Assembly: GCA_002373675.1 (NCBI GenBank)
Contig: DFLF01000009.1
Location: 62,001 to 126,000, forward strand
DNA length: 64,000 nt
Reading direction: 5' to 3'
Source: Pseudobutyrivibrio sp. UBA3626
GTDB taxonomy: Bacteria > Bacillota > Clostridia > Lachnospirales > Lachnospiraceae
A program made the position numbers and the translations under genes. Below, piece after piece: positions 36,302 through 44,883 of the stretch. Positions within the stretch are counted from its first letter, which is position 1. The number at the start of each line of letters is the position of its first letter. The notes below the pieces were generated by a model. It searched no databases. It saw only the letters and a program-made list of their open reading frames with translations, and had not been told where the DNA came from.

Positions 36302-36330
36302 CACATATGTCTATGTAAGATTTTTGTCAA
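36302..36330 (-). promoter_or_regulatory. Candidate sigma-A promoter of the WYL/GTPase operon
   Basis: On the minus strand TTGACA (36325-36330), a 17-base spacer and TATGTG (36302-36307). The -35 is perfect, the -10 only partly so. No gene lies between it and the operon. Confidence 0.5.
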
Positions 36331-36464
36331 ACTAATCACTTATGTGGCTTTATCAACATACAAAAAGTATATACTACCCTCCCCCTTTTCTGCAAGAAGA
36401 AACTATTTTTCGCGATATAGTTTCGGTATAGTTTCCTATATGCTCTTTACTTTCCGTTTTTTTA

Positions 36465-37106
36465 CTACTTCACAACAATCAGTTTTCCATCCTGTGCGCA
36501 CTGCTTCATCGCATTAAGAAGTGCGGTGTAATCCTGGTTAGCGTCATAAGACAGCCTGTATCCGTAGACCATATCATTTCTTACGATATAATAATTGAAG
36601 CTGCTCTGTCCATTGGCTCTTGAAGCAATAAATGATATAGAATCTCCGTTAATACTTACATCACTGGTAGTCATAATAGGACTTTCCATATATTCCTTAA
36701 GGAAATCTTCCGGATTCTTCTTTTCGCTATTGATATCACACATAAAGTATATACTTGTTCCGTCTGTTCCCCTGAACTGAACACGAACTGCATCATCCTC
36801 TACAAAGCTATATGAACCAGGATATCTAGCCTCGAATCTATTGCCATTATCCTTATATACTTCACTTAATATCGTCTCATATTCCGGCTTAGGAGGTTCT
36901 TGTGGTTGTACTTGAGGCTGGGTCTGTGTATTAGCCACCGTTGCGTTAGCACTATCTACAGTTGCATTTGCTGTCGTATTAGCCTCCGGCTCACTACTAT
37001 TATTACTCTTATTAACAACAAGAAAATAATATAGTGCTCCGCCTATAACAATAATTGCCAGTACTACTGCCAGGATTATATTAACTGTCTTAGAATTATT
37101 CTTCAT
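36465..37106 (-). CDS. Membrane-anchored extracellular protein, unrecognised
   Basis: Start at the ATG at 37106, eight bases from AAAGGAG. The 213-residue protein has one N-terminal membrane segment (IILAVVLAIIVIGGALYYFLV), a low-complexity Thr/Ala/Asn/Gln/Pro linker (about 35-75) and an outer domain of about 135 residues (NRFEARYPGSYSFVEDD, then YIVRNDMVYGYRLSYD). The outer part has the look of a small lipoprotein-type domain of the PsbP/DUF4367 kind but cannot be named. It is 13 bases after the neighbouring membrane-protein gene and likely co-transcribed with it. Confidence 0.7.
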   Translation of the reverse strand: MKNNSKTVNIILAVVLAIIVIGGALYYFLVVNKSNNSSEPEANTTANATVDSANATVANTQTQPQVQPQEPPKPEYETILSEVYKDNGNRFEARYPGSYSFVEDDAVRVQFRGTDGTSIYFMCDINSEKKNPEDFLKEYMESPIMTTSDVSINGDSISFIASRANGQSSFNYYIVRNDMVYGYRLSYDANQDYTALLNAMKQCAQDGKLIVVK

Positions 37107-37119
37107 AATCATTACTCCT

Positions 37120-37950
37120 TTACTTAACTAATTTTGCCAGCTTCGCTTCTCTTTCTTCGGCTGAGATAATATCCAGCTCGTATTGAAGCTCTATTCTCTC
37201 TATTGTATCCTCTCTAACAAATCTTACCTTGGCGCTTTGCAGCTTCTTCTTATACTCTTCTTCTGTAATAATATCTGACTTAAGCGCTTCATCCAGTTTG
37301 TCCTTCATATCAAGATATGTCTGTTTTGCGGGCGAAGAATCACTCACACTATTAGCTACTTTCTTAGGCTTAGGTGTAGCCTTGTCCTTCATCTCCTTAA
37401 TGCTATCAATAGGTATTTTGTCCATAATAGCTCCTGTAGATGGCATATTAGGTATAGAATTCTTAAGCTCATTAACAGACTTTTCTGCAACGCCCTTGAT
37501 ACCGTCTTCTTTGAGAGATTCCTTGGATATCTTAAGCCTCAGAATCAGGGTAATTACAAATATTGCTATAAAATCAAGAAGAGTAAGCCATAGGCCTATA
37601 CCCCATACATAATCAACAGACGCCGACACAACCTTAGAGGATGATTTGAATCCTCCGGGTCGACAGAATATTCCAAGCAGAATCGTAAGTACAACTCCTA
37701 CAATAGGGGCATACAGATATATCGCGTTCCACTTCTCATTCCGGGATCCTAAGAAAATCGCCACCACAAGAACAACAGGAACAATGGCTGATGCAACCAG
37801 ATTAAGTCCCATTACCGAGTCGCTTGCAGATGCAGAGACGCCTAATGCTTTTGCACTGCCCTTTACAACTATCCAGGGCAAAAACAGACACAGTACCGAC
37901 AGTACCGATAGCACCTTTCTGATAATATCCAACACGTTTAATGACTTCAT
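37120..37950 (-). CDS. Membrane protein with C-terminal SHOCT-like domain
   Basis: The ATG at 37950 is eight bases from GAGGAGG. About four membrane segments occupy residues 10-150. A linker of about 60 residues follows, then a short SHOCT-like helical module (MKDKLDEALKSDIITEEEYKKKL at about 220). A second similar module is at the C-terminus (LQYELDIISAEEREAKLAKL). SHOCT modules are often found on membrane proteins with unknown partners. Function is unknown. Confidence 0.7.
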   Translation of the reverse strand: MKSLNVLDIIRKVLSVLSVLCLFLPWIVVKGSAKALGVSASASDSVMGLNLVASAIVPVVLVVAIFLGSRNEKWNAIYLYAPIVGVVLTILLGIFCRPGGFKSSSKVVSASVDYVWGIGLWLTLLDFIAIFVITLILRLKISKESLKEDGIKGVAEKSVNELKNSIPNMPSTGAIMDKIPIDSIKEMKDKATPKPKKVANSVSDSSPAKQTYLDMKDKLDEALKSDIITEEEYKKKLQSAKVRFVREDTIERIELQYELDIISAEEREAKLAKLVK

Positions 37951-38139
37951 TTTCATTGCCTCCTCACACATATTATTGATTTTGAAATGTATATTACATA
38001 CTTTCTACAACAATAATACTCAACTACCCCGACAAAGTATGTCTTATTAAAAAATCTTTCGAAGTTTTTTTACTCTGACATATTATGTCCTATTTGTTTC
38101 TTAAAATAGTAGTTAGTCATAATGATAAGGGGACTATGT

Positions 38140-38412
38140 ATGAATAACAGTGAATATAAGAATTCAAAATCAGATAGACTTCTATACCTTTTATATAAAG
38201 CTTTGAAGGGTGAACCATTGTCGGTTAAGTCGCTTGCCAATGAGAACCATGTATCCACAAGAACAATCACAAGAGACATCAATGACCTTAAAGCATTTCT
38301 CTCTAACTATCGTGACATCATCGGCAATGTAGAACTTAAATACTCTACAACCAACCATTGTTATACCCTTGAAGCTAATGATGACATAGAAAAAATGCAA
38401 TCCCTGTACTAA
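38140..38412 (+). CDS. HTH domain of a WYL-type regulator, truncated
   Basis: The ATG at 38140 follows AAGGGG at normal distance. The 90-residue product has the helix-turn-helix LSVKSLANENHVSTRTITRDINDLKAF and aligns over its length with the first 75 residues of the 326-residue WYL regulator at 34879-35859 (including NVELKYS against NAEVKYH). It has no WYL domain. A strong terminator overlaps its stop codon. It could be a genuine short regulator or a remnant of a duplicated gene. Confidence 0.65.
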   Translation: MNNSEYKNSKSDRLLYLLYKALKGEPLSVKSLANENHVSTRTITRDINDLKAFLSNYRDIIGNVELKYSTTNHCYTLEANDDIEKMQSLY

Positions 38413-38426
38413 GGAATTGCATTTTT
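38391..38426 (+). terminator. Terminator after the short HTH gene
   Basis: AAAAATGCAAT and ATTGCATTTTT form an 11-bp stem spanning the stop codon, ending in a T run. It may also serve the convergent nucleotidase gene. Confidence 0.75.
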
Positions 38427-38452
38427 CATGTAATTATATTCAATTATAAATA

Positions 38453-40474
38453 TTATTTTCTGGCTGCCTTCTTAGCTGCCTTAATATCTTTCTTTCGTTC
38501 TTTCTTCTGTTCTTTGATTCTCTTATAATTCTTACCATAATATATTCTTTTAATAATATATACAATAAGCAATATGAGAAGAACAACTATTGCAATAACT
38601 ACAAGGAATATAGCTACAACAACCCATGTAAACCAGTTAGGACTAGATATAACTGCTCCTATACTTGAGTCATCATCATTAACCTTACGATCTTGTGCCT
38701 CTCTATACTTCTCTGGCACCTGACTTACTCCTTGAGGATTCTTGTCAAATGATTGCATGTATTGTGCAATTGCATCCCATGCCTTAACTTCTCTACCATT
38801 CTCGTCATAGATTATTGCTTTGTTGAAATCAGTAATTTCATTACCATTCTCATCCTTTGGAACAAGTTTAAGTAGTCCGTATGAAGCATCCGTTACAGAG
38901 CCAAGCATCTGACCAGAATAAAGATCCGCTACAACGCAATATAATTTATCATCTTCAAAGTCTGACTTGTTACCATCCTTATCTACATACTTAACTTCAG
39001 TAACCTTGTTAAGCAGAAGTCTGTTAGGGTTAAATGTGAATTCTTCTCCACTCATATATAACCTTGTGCCCGGGAATAAATCTGAGATAGATGCATCAAT
39101 CTCGGCTGCAGTCTTCATCTCAGCACCATTTAAGTAAATCTTAATCAGCGGATAACCGGGAATCTTGTCTGGTCCAATACCAAGAGAGAATGAATTAAAT
39201 ACATCACTGGTCGTTATATTACCCTTGCTATATGTACCTCTAATAGTACCGCTTGGCACAACGCCCATGTCAAATCTCGTATTAGGCTCAGCCTTTCTTG
39301 CTGCATATAAATAAGCATCTGACATTAAATCACCAAGGTTTTGACCTGTATGTTCTTCCTCAAGTGAATTTTCACTACAAAAATCGAAATCAGAATAAGC
39401 TAATACCTGATCTTTTGTCAGACCAAATTTTGATAGATATTCTGTATCAATCTTAGTTGCAAATTGATCAATCTTAGCTTGAATTACAGGGTCTGAAGGA
39501 ACATTTTCCAGTGTTGGAACCAATTTATAATTTTCCACCTCCCAACGTCCGTCAGACTTCTGTTTCAAATCACATAATCCAACAGTCTGTGTATATTCAC
39601 CAACAGCTCCAATATATGTATTACCTATCTTAAGAGGTTCTTGAAGCTCTGTATGTGAATGTCCAGCAAGGATAAAGTCAATCTCAGGAACAGCCTTAGC
39701 AAGTTCCTGATCTTCAGTCTTACCCTTCTCTATATCACCATCAAGACCACAATGAGATGTAACAACAATCATGTCAGCGTTCTCGTTCTTCTTAATCTCA
39801 GCAACTGTATCTTTGACAGCCTGAATTCTCTTCTCGCCTGTTAAATAATTAATTGTACATGTAGGCTCGCAAGCAAGGGCATTATCACCAAATACACCGA
39901 TAACAGCAATATTTACTCCACCCTTGTTAATCATAGTATATTTCTTGATACCATATTTATCATATACATCTTTGGTTGCCTGTTCATCACCAGGATTAGA
40001 CCAATCAATATTACACTCCACCATCTGTGGTAATCTGTCTCCGGAATTCATAGCTGCATTAAGCATATTTCTTACGCCCTCTGAGCCGAAGTTATATTCA
40101 TGATTACCCCATGTAGTAACATCACATCCCATGGCACCTAGTAAACGCAACTCAACAGCATCTGTCTCATAAAGGGTATGGAATAATGTTCCCATAGAGA
40201 AGTCACCGCCATCAATATATAGAAGGTCTGGATACTTCTGTCTTTGTTCATTGATAATTGATGAAACTCTGGCAAATCCACCTATGCTAGTTCCTTTCTG
40301 TCCATGATAAGGTGTAACATAGCTATTAACGTTAGAATGCATATCACTTGTTAAGGCCAAATGCACTTCTTTCTCGTTATCAGCAAGTACAACACCAACC
40401 ATTGTACCAACACCGGTAATAACAAGTGCTGCAACAATAATAATTGCTATAATTCTTTTATGTGTCTTTTTCAT
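38453..40474 (-). CDS. Bifunctional metallophosphatase/5'-nucleotidase, membrane-anchored
   Basis: The ATG at 40474 (MKKTHKRII) follows GGGAGGG and begins a signal/anchor segment; an in-frame ATG 16 codons earlier lacks a good site. The 673-residue protein has the calcineurin-like metal motifs in order: SDMHSN, GGDFSMG, GNHEYN, TSHCGLDGD and GHSHTE, then the 5'-nucleotidase C-terminal domain (about 350-560). A membrane helix near 620-650 and a basic tail follow, so the enzyme faces outward. UshA-like proteins release phosphate or nucleosides from nucleotides. Confidence 0.9.
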   Translation of the reverse strand: MKKTHKRIIAIIIVAALVITGVGTMVGVVLADNEKEVHLALTSDMHSNVNSYVTPYHGQKGTSIGGFARVSSIINEQRQKYPDLLYIDGGDFSMGTLFHTLYETDAVELRLLGAMGCDVTTWGNHEYNFGSEGVRNMLNAAMNSGDRLPQMVECNIDWSNPGDEQATKDVYDKYGIKKYTMINKGGVNIAVIGVFGDNALACEPTCTINYLTGEKRIQAVKDTVAEIKKNENADMIVVTSHCGLDGDIEKGKTEDQELAKAVPEIDFILAGHSHTELQEPLKIGNTYIGAVGEYTQTVGLCDLKQKSDGRWEVENYKLVPTLENVPSDPVIQAKIDQFATKIDTEYLSKFGLTKDQVLAYSDFDFCSENSLEEEHTGQNLGDLMSDAYLYAARKAEPNTRFDMGVVPSGTIRGTYSKGNITTSDVFNSFSLGIGPDKIPGYPLIKIYLNGAEMKTAAEIDASISDLFPGTRLYMSGEEFTFNPNRLLLNKVTEVKYVDKDGNKSDFEDDKLYCVVADLYSGQMLGSVTDASYGLLKLVPKDENGNEITDFNKAIIYDENGREVKAWDAIAQYMQSFDKNPQGVSQVPEKYREAQDRKVNDDDSSIGAVISSPNWFTWVVVAIFLVVIAIVVLLILLIVYIIKRIYYGKNYKRIKEQKKERKKDIKAAKKAARK

Positions 40475-40551
40475 ACTCTTCCCTCCCTGATAATTAAGTC
40501 CAGCAATCAAAGACTTAGTCACATTATTGTATAATTATATCACAACCGAAA

Positions 40552-41913
40552 CTATTTATATAGGATTTTCGATAGTTCAGAGAGATTTCTAACTCCTACT
40601 ATCTCTATCCCTTCTATCTCTTCTACTTCCTTAAGAGACACCTTAGGTATAATGCACTTTGTAAATCCAAGTTTCTTAGCTTCAAGTACTCTCTTGTCAA
40701 CCATACTTACAGATCTTACTTCGCCACTTAGACCAACTTCACCAAAACAAATAAGCTTATCGTCTATAGCAACATTTCTAAAACTTGACTCAATTGCAAT
40801 TACAAGACCAAGATCAATTGAAGGCTCATTAATCTTAATGCCTCCTGTTATATTAACATAAGCATCATACTCCCCTAGGGGTAGTCCTAATCTTTTCTCT
40901 AACACTGCCATTAGAAGATTAACCCTGTTATAGTCTACTCCTACAGCAGTACGCCTTGGCATACCAAAATTACTTCTTGTTACAAGGGCTTGAATCTCAA
41001 GAAGCATTGGTCTTGTGCCCTCTACTACACAGGATACTACGGAGCCACTAGAATTCTTGGCTTTACCGGAGAGCATATATTCAGAAGGATTTAGCACCTC
41101 TGATAGTCCATTTTGATTCATCTCAAATACACCAATCTCATTAGTGGAACCGAAACGATTCTTAACGCCACGAAGAACACGATATGAAGCAAATCTATCT
41201 CCCTCAATATAGAGTACAGTGTCAACCATATGCTCAAGCACTCGTGGTCCTGCAACAGTACCTTCTTTCGTTACATGACCCACTACAAAAATTGTAATGC
41301 CAAGCCCCTTGGCAATCTGCATAAGAACGTTAGTAGTTTCTCTAACCTGAGACACACTTCCCGGAGCAGAACTAACATCTTCATTAAACATTGTCTGAAT
41401 AGAATCAATAACTACAATATCCGGCTTTGCCTTCTCCAAGACTCCCTTAATAAGTGTAAGATTCGTCTCTGTAAGAAGAGATAATCTATCACCGAACGTT
41501 CCAATTCTATTGGCTCTAAGCTTAATCTGTTCAAGTGATTCTTCACCAGATACATATAGAATTGAATTATCAGAAGTTGATAATTCATGGCACATTTGAA
41601 GAAGAAGTGTAGACTTACCTATCCCGGGATCTCCACCTACAAGTACAAGAGAGCCTTTCACAATACCCCCACCCAGCACTCTGTCAAATTCAGATATGCC
41701 TGTAGATATTCTTACTTCTTCTCCCTCTTCTATCTCTGATATTTTAAATGTTTTTACTTCTTTTATCTCTCTAATTGTCTTATTAGACTTCTTATCAATC
41801 TTCTCTTCTACAAAGGAATTCCACGCTTTACATGAAGGACATTGCCCCGCCCACTTAGAGGACTCATATCCACATTCCTGACAGAAGAACACATTTACCT
41901 TCCCTTTAGCCAT
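40552..41913 (-). CDS. radA: DNA repair protein RadA
   Basis: RecA-related helicase that extends branch migration in recombination repair. The 453-residue protein has the N-terminal zinc finger CQECGYESSKWAGQCPSC, the Walker A GDPGIGKST, the RadA-specific KNRFG motif, and a C-terminal Lon-like domain without the protease residues. It appears as a single gene between the nucleotidase gene and a terminator. Confidence 0.97.
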   Translation of the reverse strand: MAKGKVNVFFCQECGYESSKWAGQCPSCKAWNSFVEEKIDKKSNKTIREIKEVKTFKISEIEEGEEVRISTGISEFDRVLGGGIVKGSLVLVGGDPGIGKSTLLLQMCHELSTSDNSILYVSGEESLEQIKLRANRIGTFGDRLSLLTETNLTLIKGVLEKAKPDIVVIDSIQTMFNEDVSSAPGSVSQVRETTNVLMQIAKGLGITIFVVGHVTKEGTVAGPRVLEHMVDTVLYIEGDRFASYRVLRGVKNRFGSTNEIGVFEMNQNGLSEVLNPSEYMLSGKAKNSSGSVVSCVVEGTRPMLLEIQALVTRSNFGMPRRTAVGVDYNRVNLLMAVLEKRLGLPLGEYDAYVNITGGIKINEPSIDLGLVIAIESSFRNVAIDDKLICFGEVGLSGEVRSVSMVDKRVLEAKKLGFTKCIIPKVSLKEVEEIEGIEIVGVRNLSELSKILYK

Positions 41914-41933
41914 TACCGCTCCTTTATATTATA

Positions 41934-41959
41934 AAACCCTACTTTCTAAAGTAGGGTTT
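41934..41959 (-). terminator. Terminator upstream of radA
   Basis: A 12-bp perfect stem, AAACCCTACTTT with its complement, 2-base apex, followed on the minus strand by TTTTATAAT. It ends the transcript of the 137-residue gene. Confidence 0.75.
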
Positions 41960-41963
41960 CAAA

Positions 41964-42377
41964 TTATTTCTTAACTATTTTGACATTAACCTCAACCTGT
42001 GGATCAAGCTCTACGCTAAGGCTAAGCTTTCCTCCAAGATTAGTCTTCATGGAACCTGAATCATTACCATTAACTAAGATATCGTATTCTGTCTCTGGCT
42101 CAAGCTCTAGTGTTATCTGTGCATCGCTTGCACCTTCAACCTTGAATTCCACCTCATTCTCAGTAGCCACAAAATGTTCTACTGCTGTTCCGGGAAGGGA
42201 TTCATATACAAACATTCCATTTCTTTCAAGCTTTGTAACTTCTTTAAAAGTCTTAACCTTGTACAAATCTCCTTGAAAATTAAAATTATCAAGTTTGGAT
42301 TTAGAATCCAGTGTGTAATCTCCAAAGCTTAATGTCTTATCTGATTCACTACGAATTAATTCGCTTACAACAGGCAT
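41964..42377 (-). CDS. Small protein of unknown function
   Basis: 137 residues with a GGAGGA site eight bases before the ATG. The N-terminal half includes FGDYTLDSKSKLDNFNFQGD and KVKTFKEVTKLERNGMFVYE; the C-terminal 60 residues look like a beta-sandwich (VEFKVEGASDAQITLELEPE). Related clostridial proteins are often labelled 'endosialidase', but no catalytic feature is visible and I do not adopt the name. It has its own terminator and lies between clpC and radA. Confidence 0.7.
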   Translation of the reverse strand: MPVVSELIRSESDKTLSFGDYTLDSKSKLDNFNFQGDLYKVKTFKEVTKLERNGMFVYESLPGTAVEHFVATENEVEFKVEGASDAQITLELEPETEYDILVNGNDSGSMKTNLGGKLSLSVELDPQVEVNVKIVKK

Positions 42378-42438
42378 TTTATTTTTCCTCCAAATCTTTT
42401 AGCAATGTCTTATTCGTGTACTTATAATAACATATATA

Positions 42439-44865
42439 TTATTTCTTCTCAAACACTATCTTACCTCTTTTTGCAGATATAGATATTGTATCACCCTTTT
42501 TGTATTTGCTTGTTATGATCTCTTCAGCAAGTAAATCCTCTACATCAGTCTGAATCTTCCTTCTAAGAGGTCTTGCTCCGTATTTTGGATCATAGGCAGA
42601 ATCTACAATATAGCTCTTAAGAGAATCCTTCACAACAAGTGTAATTCCCATCTGCTCTTTTGCACGAACAACAAGTTCATTCATCATGATTGTTACAATC
42701 TTCTTCATATCCTGCTTATTAAGAGCTCTAAATACAAGTGTCTCGTCAATTCTGTTAAGGAATTCCGGTTTGAATATACGTCTTACCTCTTCCATTACAG
42801 AGTCCTTCATACGATTGTAATCTGCCTTCTCATCATTACCAGAAGCAAATCCCAGCTTCTTAGGTTCAATAATTGACTGAGCACCGGCATTACTTGTCAT
42901 AATTATAATTGTATTCTTAAAGTCAACTTTACGTCCCTGTGAATCTGTTATACGACCATCATCTAATACTTGAAGAAGTATATTGAATACATCAGGATGA
43001 GCTTTCTCTATCTCATCAAATAACAGGACACTATAAGGATGTCTTCTTACTTTCTCGCTAAGTTGACCGCCTTCATCATATCCTACATATCCCGGTGGCG
43101 AACCAATCAATTTAGATACACTATGTTTCTCCATGTATTCTGTCATGTCAACACGAATCATAGCATCTTCCTTGCCAAATACTGCCTCCGCAAGAGCTTT
43201 CGATACTTCTGTCTTACCCACACCAGTTGGACCAAGGAAAAGGAAGGAGCCAATAGGTCTATTGTTTGATTTGAGGCCAACTCGTCCTCGTCTAACAGCT
43301 CTTGATACAGCACTAACAGCATCTTCCTGACCTATTACTCTCTTATGTAATGTCTTCTCAAGATTCCTAAGTCGTGTAGTCTCAGATTCATTAAGACGAG
43401 AAACTGGAATCTTAGTCCATTCAGATACAACAACAGCAATATCTTCCGCTGTAACTTCTAGCTTCTTTCTCTTACTATCTCTTGAATACTTCTTCTTGAA
43501 TTTATTTAATTTCTCTTTAGCTGCATCACGTTTCTTCTTAATCTCTGATGCCATCTCAAGATCATTATTAGTAAGTGCTTCTTCAAGCTTCTCCTCATAT
43601 TCCTTCATTTTAATCTCAAGATCATATACCTTCTCAGGAGATTTGACTATATTAAGTCTTATCTTAGAACCAGCCTCATCAAGCAAATCAATGGCTTTAT
43701 CAGGCAGGAATCTGTCACTGACATATTTCTCAGACATCTCAACACATGCTTCTAATGCATCATCTGTATATACTACATTATGATGTTCTTCATATAGATG
43801 TGAAATACCTCTAATAATATCAAGTGTCTCTTCAACAGATGGCTCTTCTACCATGATAGGCTGAAATCTTCGCTCTAAAGCAGCATCTTTCTCAATATGT
43901 TTGCGATACTCATCAATAGTTGTTGCACCAATTACCTGAATCTCTCCTCTTGCCATTGCAGGCTTAAGAATGTTGGATGCATCAAGAGCCCCTTCCGCTC
44001 CACCGGCACCTATAAGAGTGTGCATCTCATCTATAAAGAGTATAATATTACCGGCAAGGGATACTTCTTCTATCACTTTCTTAATTCGTTCTTCGAACTC
44101 ACCTCTGTATTTCGAGCCTGCAACCATACTTGATAAATCAAGAGAACATACTCTCTTATCTCTAATAGAATCCGGAACAGTACCTGTTACTATTCTTTGA
44201 GCAAGCCCTTCAACTATAGCGGTCTTACCGACTCCCGGTTCTCCAATAAGGCAAGGATTATTCTTGGTTCGTCTACTTATTATCTGAACCAGTCTCTTAA
44301 TCTCATTCTCTCTTCCAACAACAGGATCAAGTTTCCCCTGGGATGCAAGACTTGTAAGATCTCTTGCATATTTCTCTAATGTATTCTTTTGTTTCTTCTG
44401 AAATGGTTTCGATGCTTCTCTATATGCAGCAGCCTCAGGGCCCATAGCATTCATAACATCGCTTGCAACTTTCCTAATATCAACATTAAGAGAAGTAATC
44501 AGCCTTGCACCTGCACAATCGCTCTCCTTAATAATCGCCATAAGAAGATGTTCAGTACCAATGTGATTATTGTTGCACTTCTTGGCATCAGCTTCTGCAA
44601 TATCAATAATTGCATCAAGCTTAGGTGTATTACCATTCTTACTTTGTAGCACAACTCCTGACTCAGGTGTTATTAACTCCTCAATCAGTTTGACGATATT
44701 CTCATCAATTATTCCATTGTTCTCTAACACAAGAGCTGCAAGACCATCCTTTGCTTTAGTAAGTCCATATAGTAAATGCTCTGTTCCAACATAATTATGC
44801 TGCATTTTCTTGGAAAAGCGTTTTGCCGCTTCCATTGCTTTCTTTCCCTGGGGTGTAAAATCCAT
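42439..44865 (-). CDS. clpC: ATP-dependent Clp protease ATP-binding subunit ClpC
   Basis: Hsp100 unfoldase that feeds substrates to ClpP. The 808-residue protein has the double Clp-N repeat (1-145), AAA-1 with GEPGVGKT near 210, a middle coiled-coil segment (EEKLEEALTNNDLEMASEIKKK), AAA-2 with GPTGVGKT near 545, and a typical C-terminal ending. The usual ctsR-mcsA-mcsB partners of Bacillus are not present, as in many Clostridia. No CIRCE or CtsR site was noticed right before it. Confidence 0.97.
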   Translation of the reverse strand: MDFTPQGKKAMEAAKRFSKKMQHNYVGTEHLLYGLTKAKDGLAALVLENNGIIDENIVKLIEELITPESGVVLQSKNGNTPKLDAIIDIAEADAKKCNNNHIGTEHLLMAIIKESDCAGARLITSLNVDIRKVASDVMNAMGPEAAAYREASKPFQKKQKNTLEKYARDLTSLASQGKLDPVVGRENEIKRLVQIISRRTKNNPCLIGEPGVGKTAIVEGLAQRIVTGTVPDSIRDKRVCSLDLSSMVAGSKYRGEFEERIKKVIEEVSLAGNIILFIDEMHTLIGAGGAEGALDASNILKPAMARGEIQVIGATTIDEYRKHIEKDAALERRFQPIMVEEPSVEETLDIIRGISHLYEEHHNVVYTDDALEACVEMSEKYVSDRFLPDKAIDLLDEAGSKIRLNIVKSPEKVYDLEIKMKEYEEKLEEALTNNDLEMASEIKKKRDAAKEKLNKFKKKYSRDSKRKKLEVTAEDIAVVVSEWTKIPVSRLNESETTRLRNLEKTLHKRVIGQEDAVSAVSRAVRRGRVGLKSNNRPIGSFLFLGPTGVGKTEVSKALAEAVFGKEDAMIRVDMTEYMEKHSVSKLIGSPPGYVGYDEGGQLSEKVRRHPYSVLLFDEIEKAHPDVFNILLQVLDDGRITDSQGRKVDFKNTIIIMTSNAGAQSIIEPKKLGFASGNDEKADYNRMKDSVMEEVRRIFKPEFLNRIDETLVFRALNKQDMKKIVTIMMNELVVRAKEQMGITLVVKDSLKSYIVDSAYDPKYGARPLRRKIQTDVEDLLAEEIITSKYKKGDTISISAKRGKIVFEKK

Positions 44866-44883
44866 GAGTAAACTCCCTATATA

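Noticed and set aside
41964..42377. Naming the gene 'endosialidase'
   Set aside because: No sialidase fold or catalytic residues visible; the label appears to be a propagated name.
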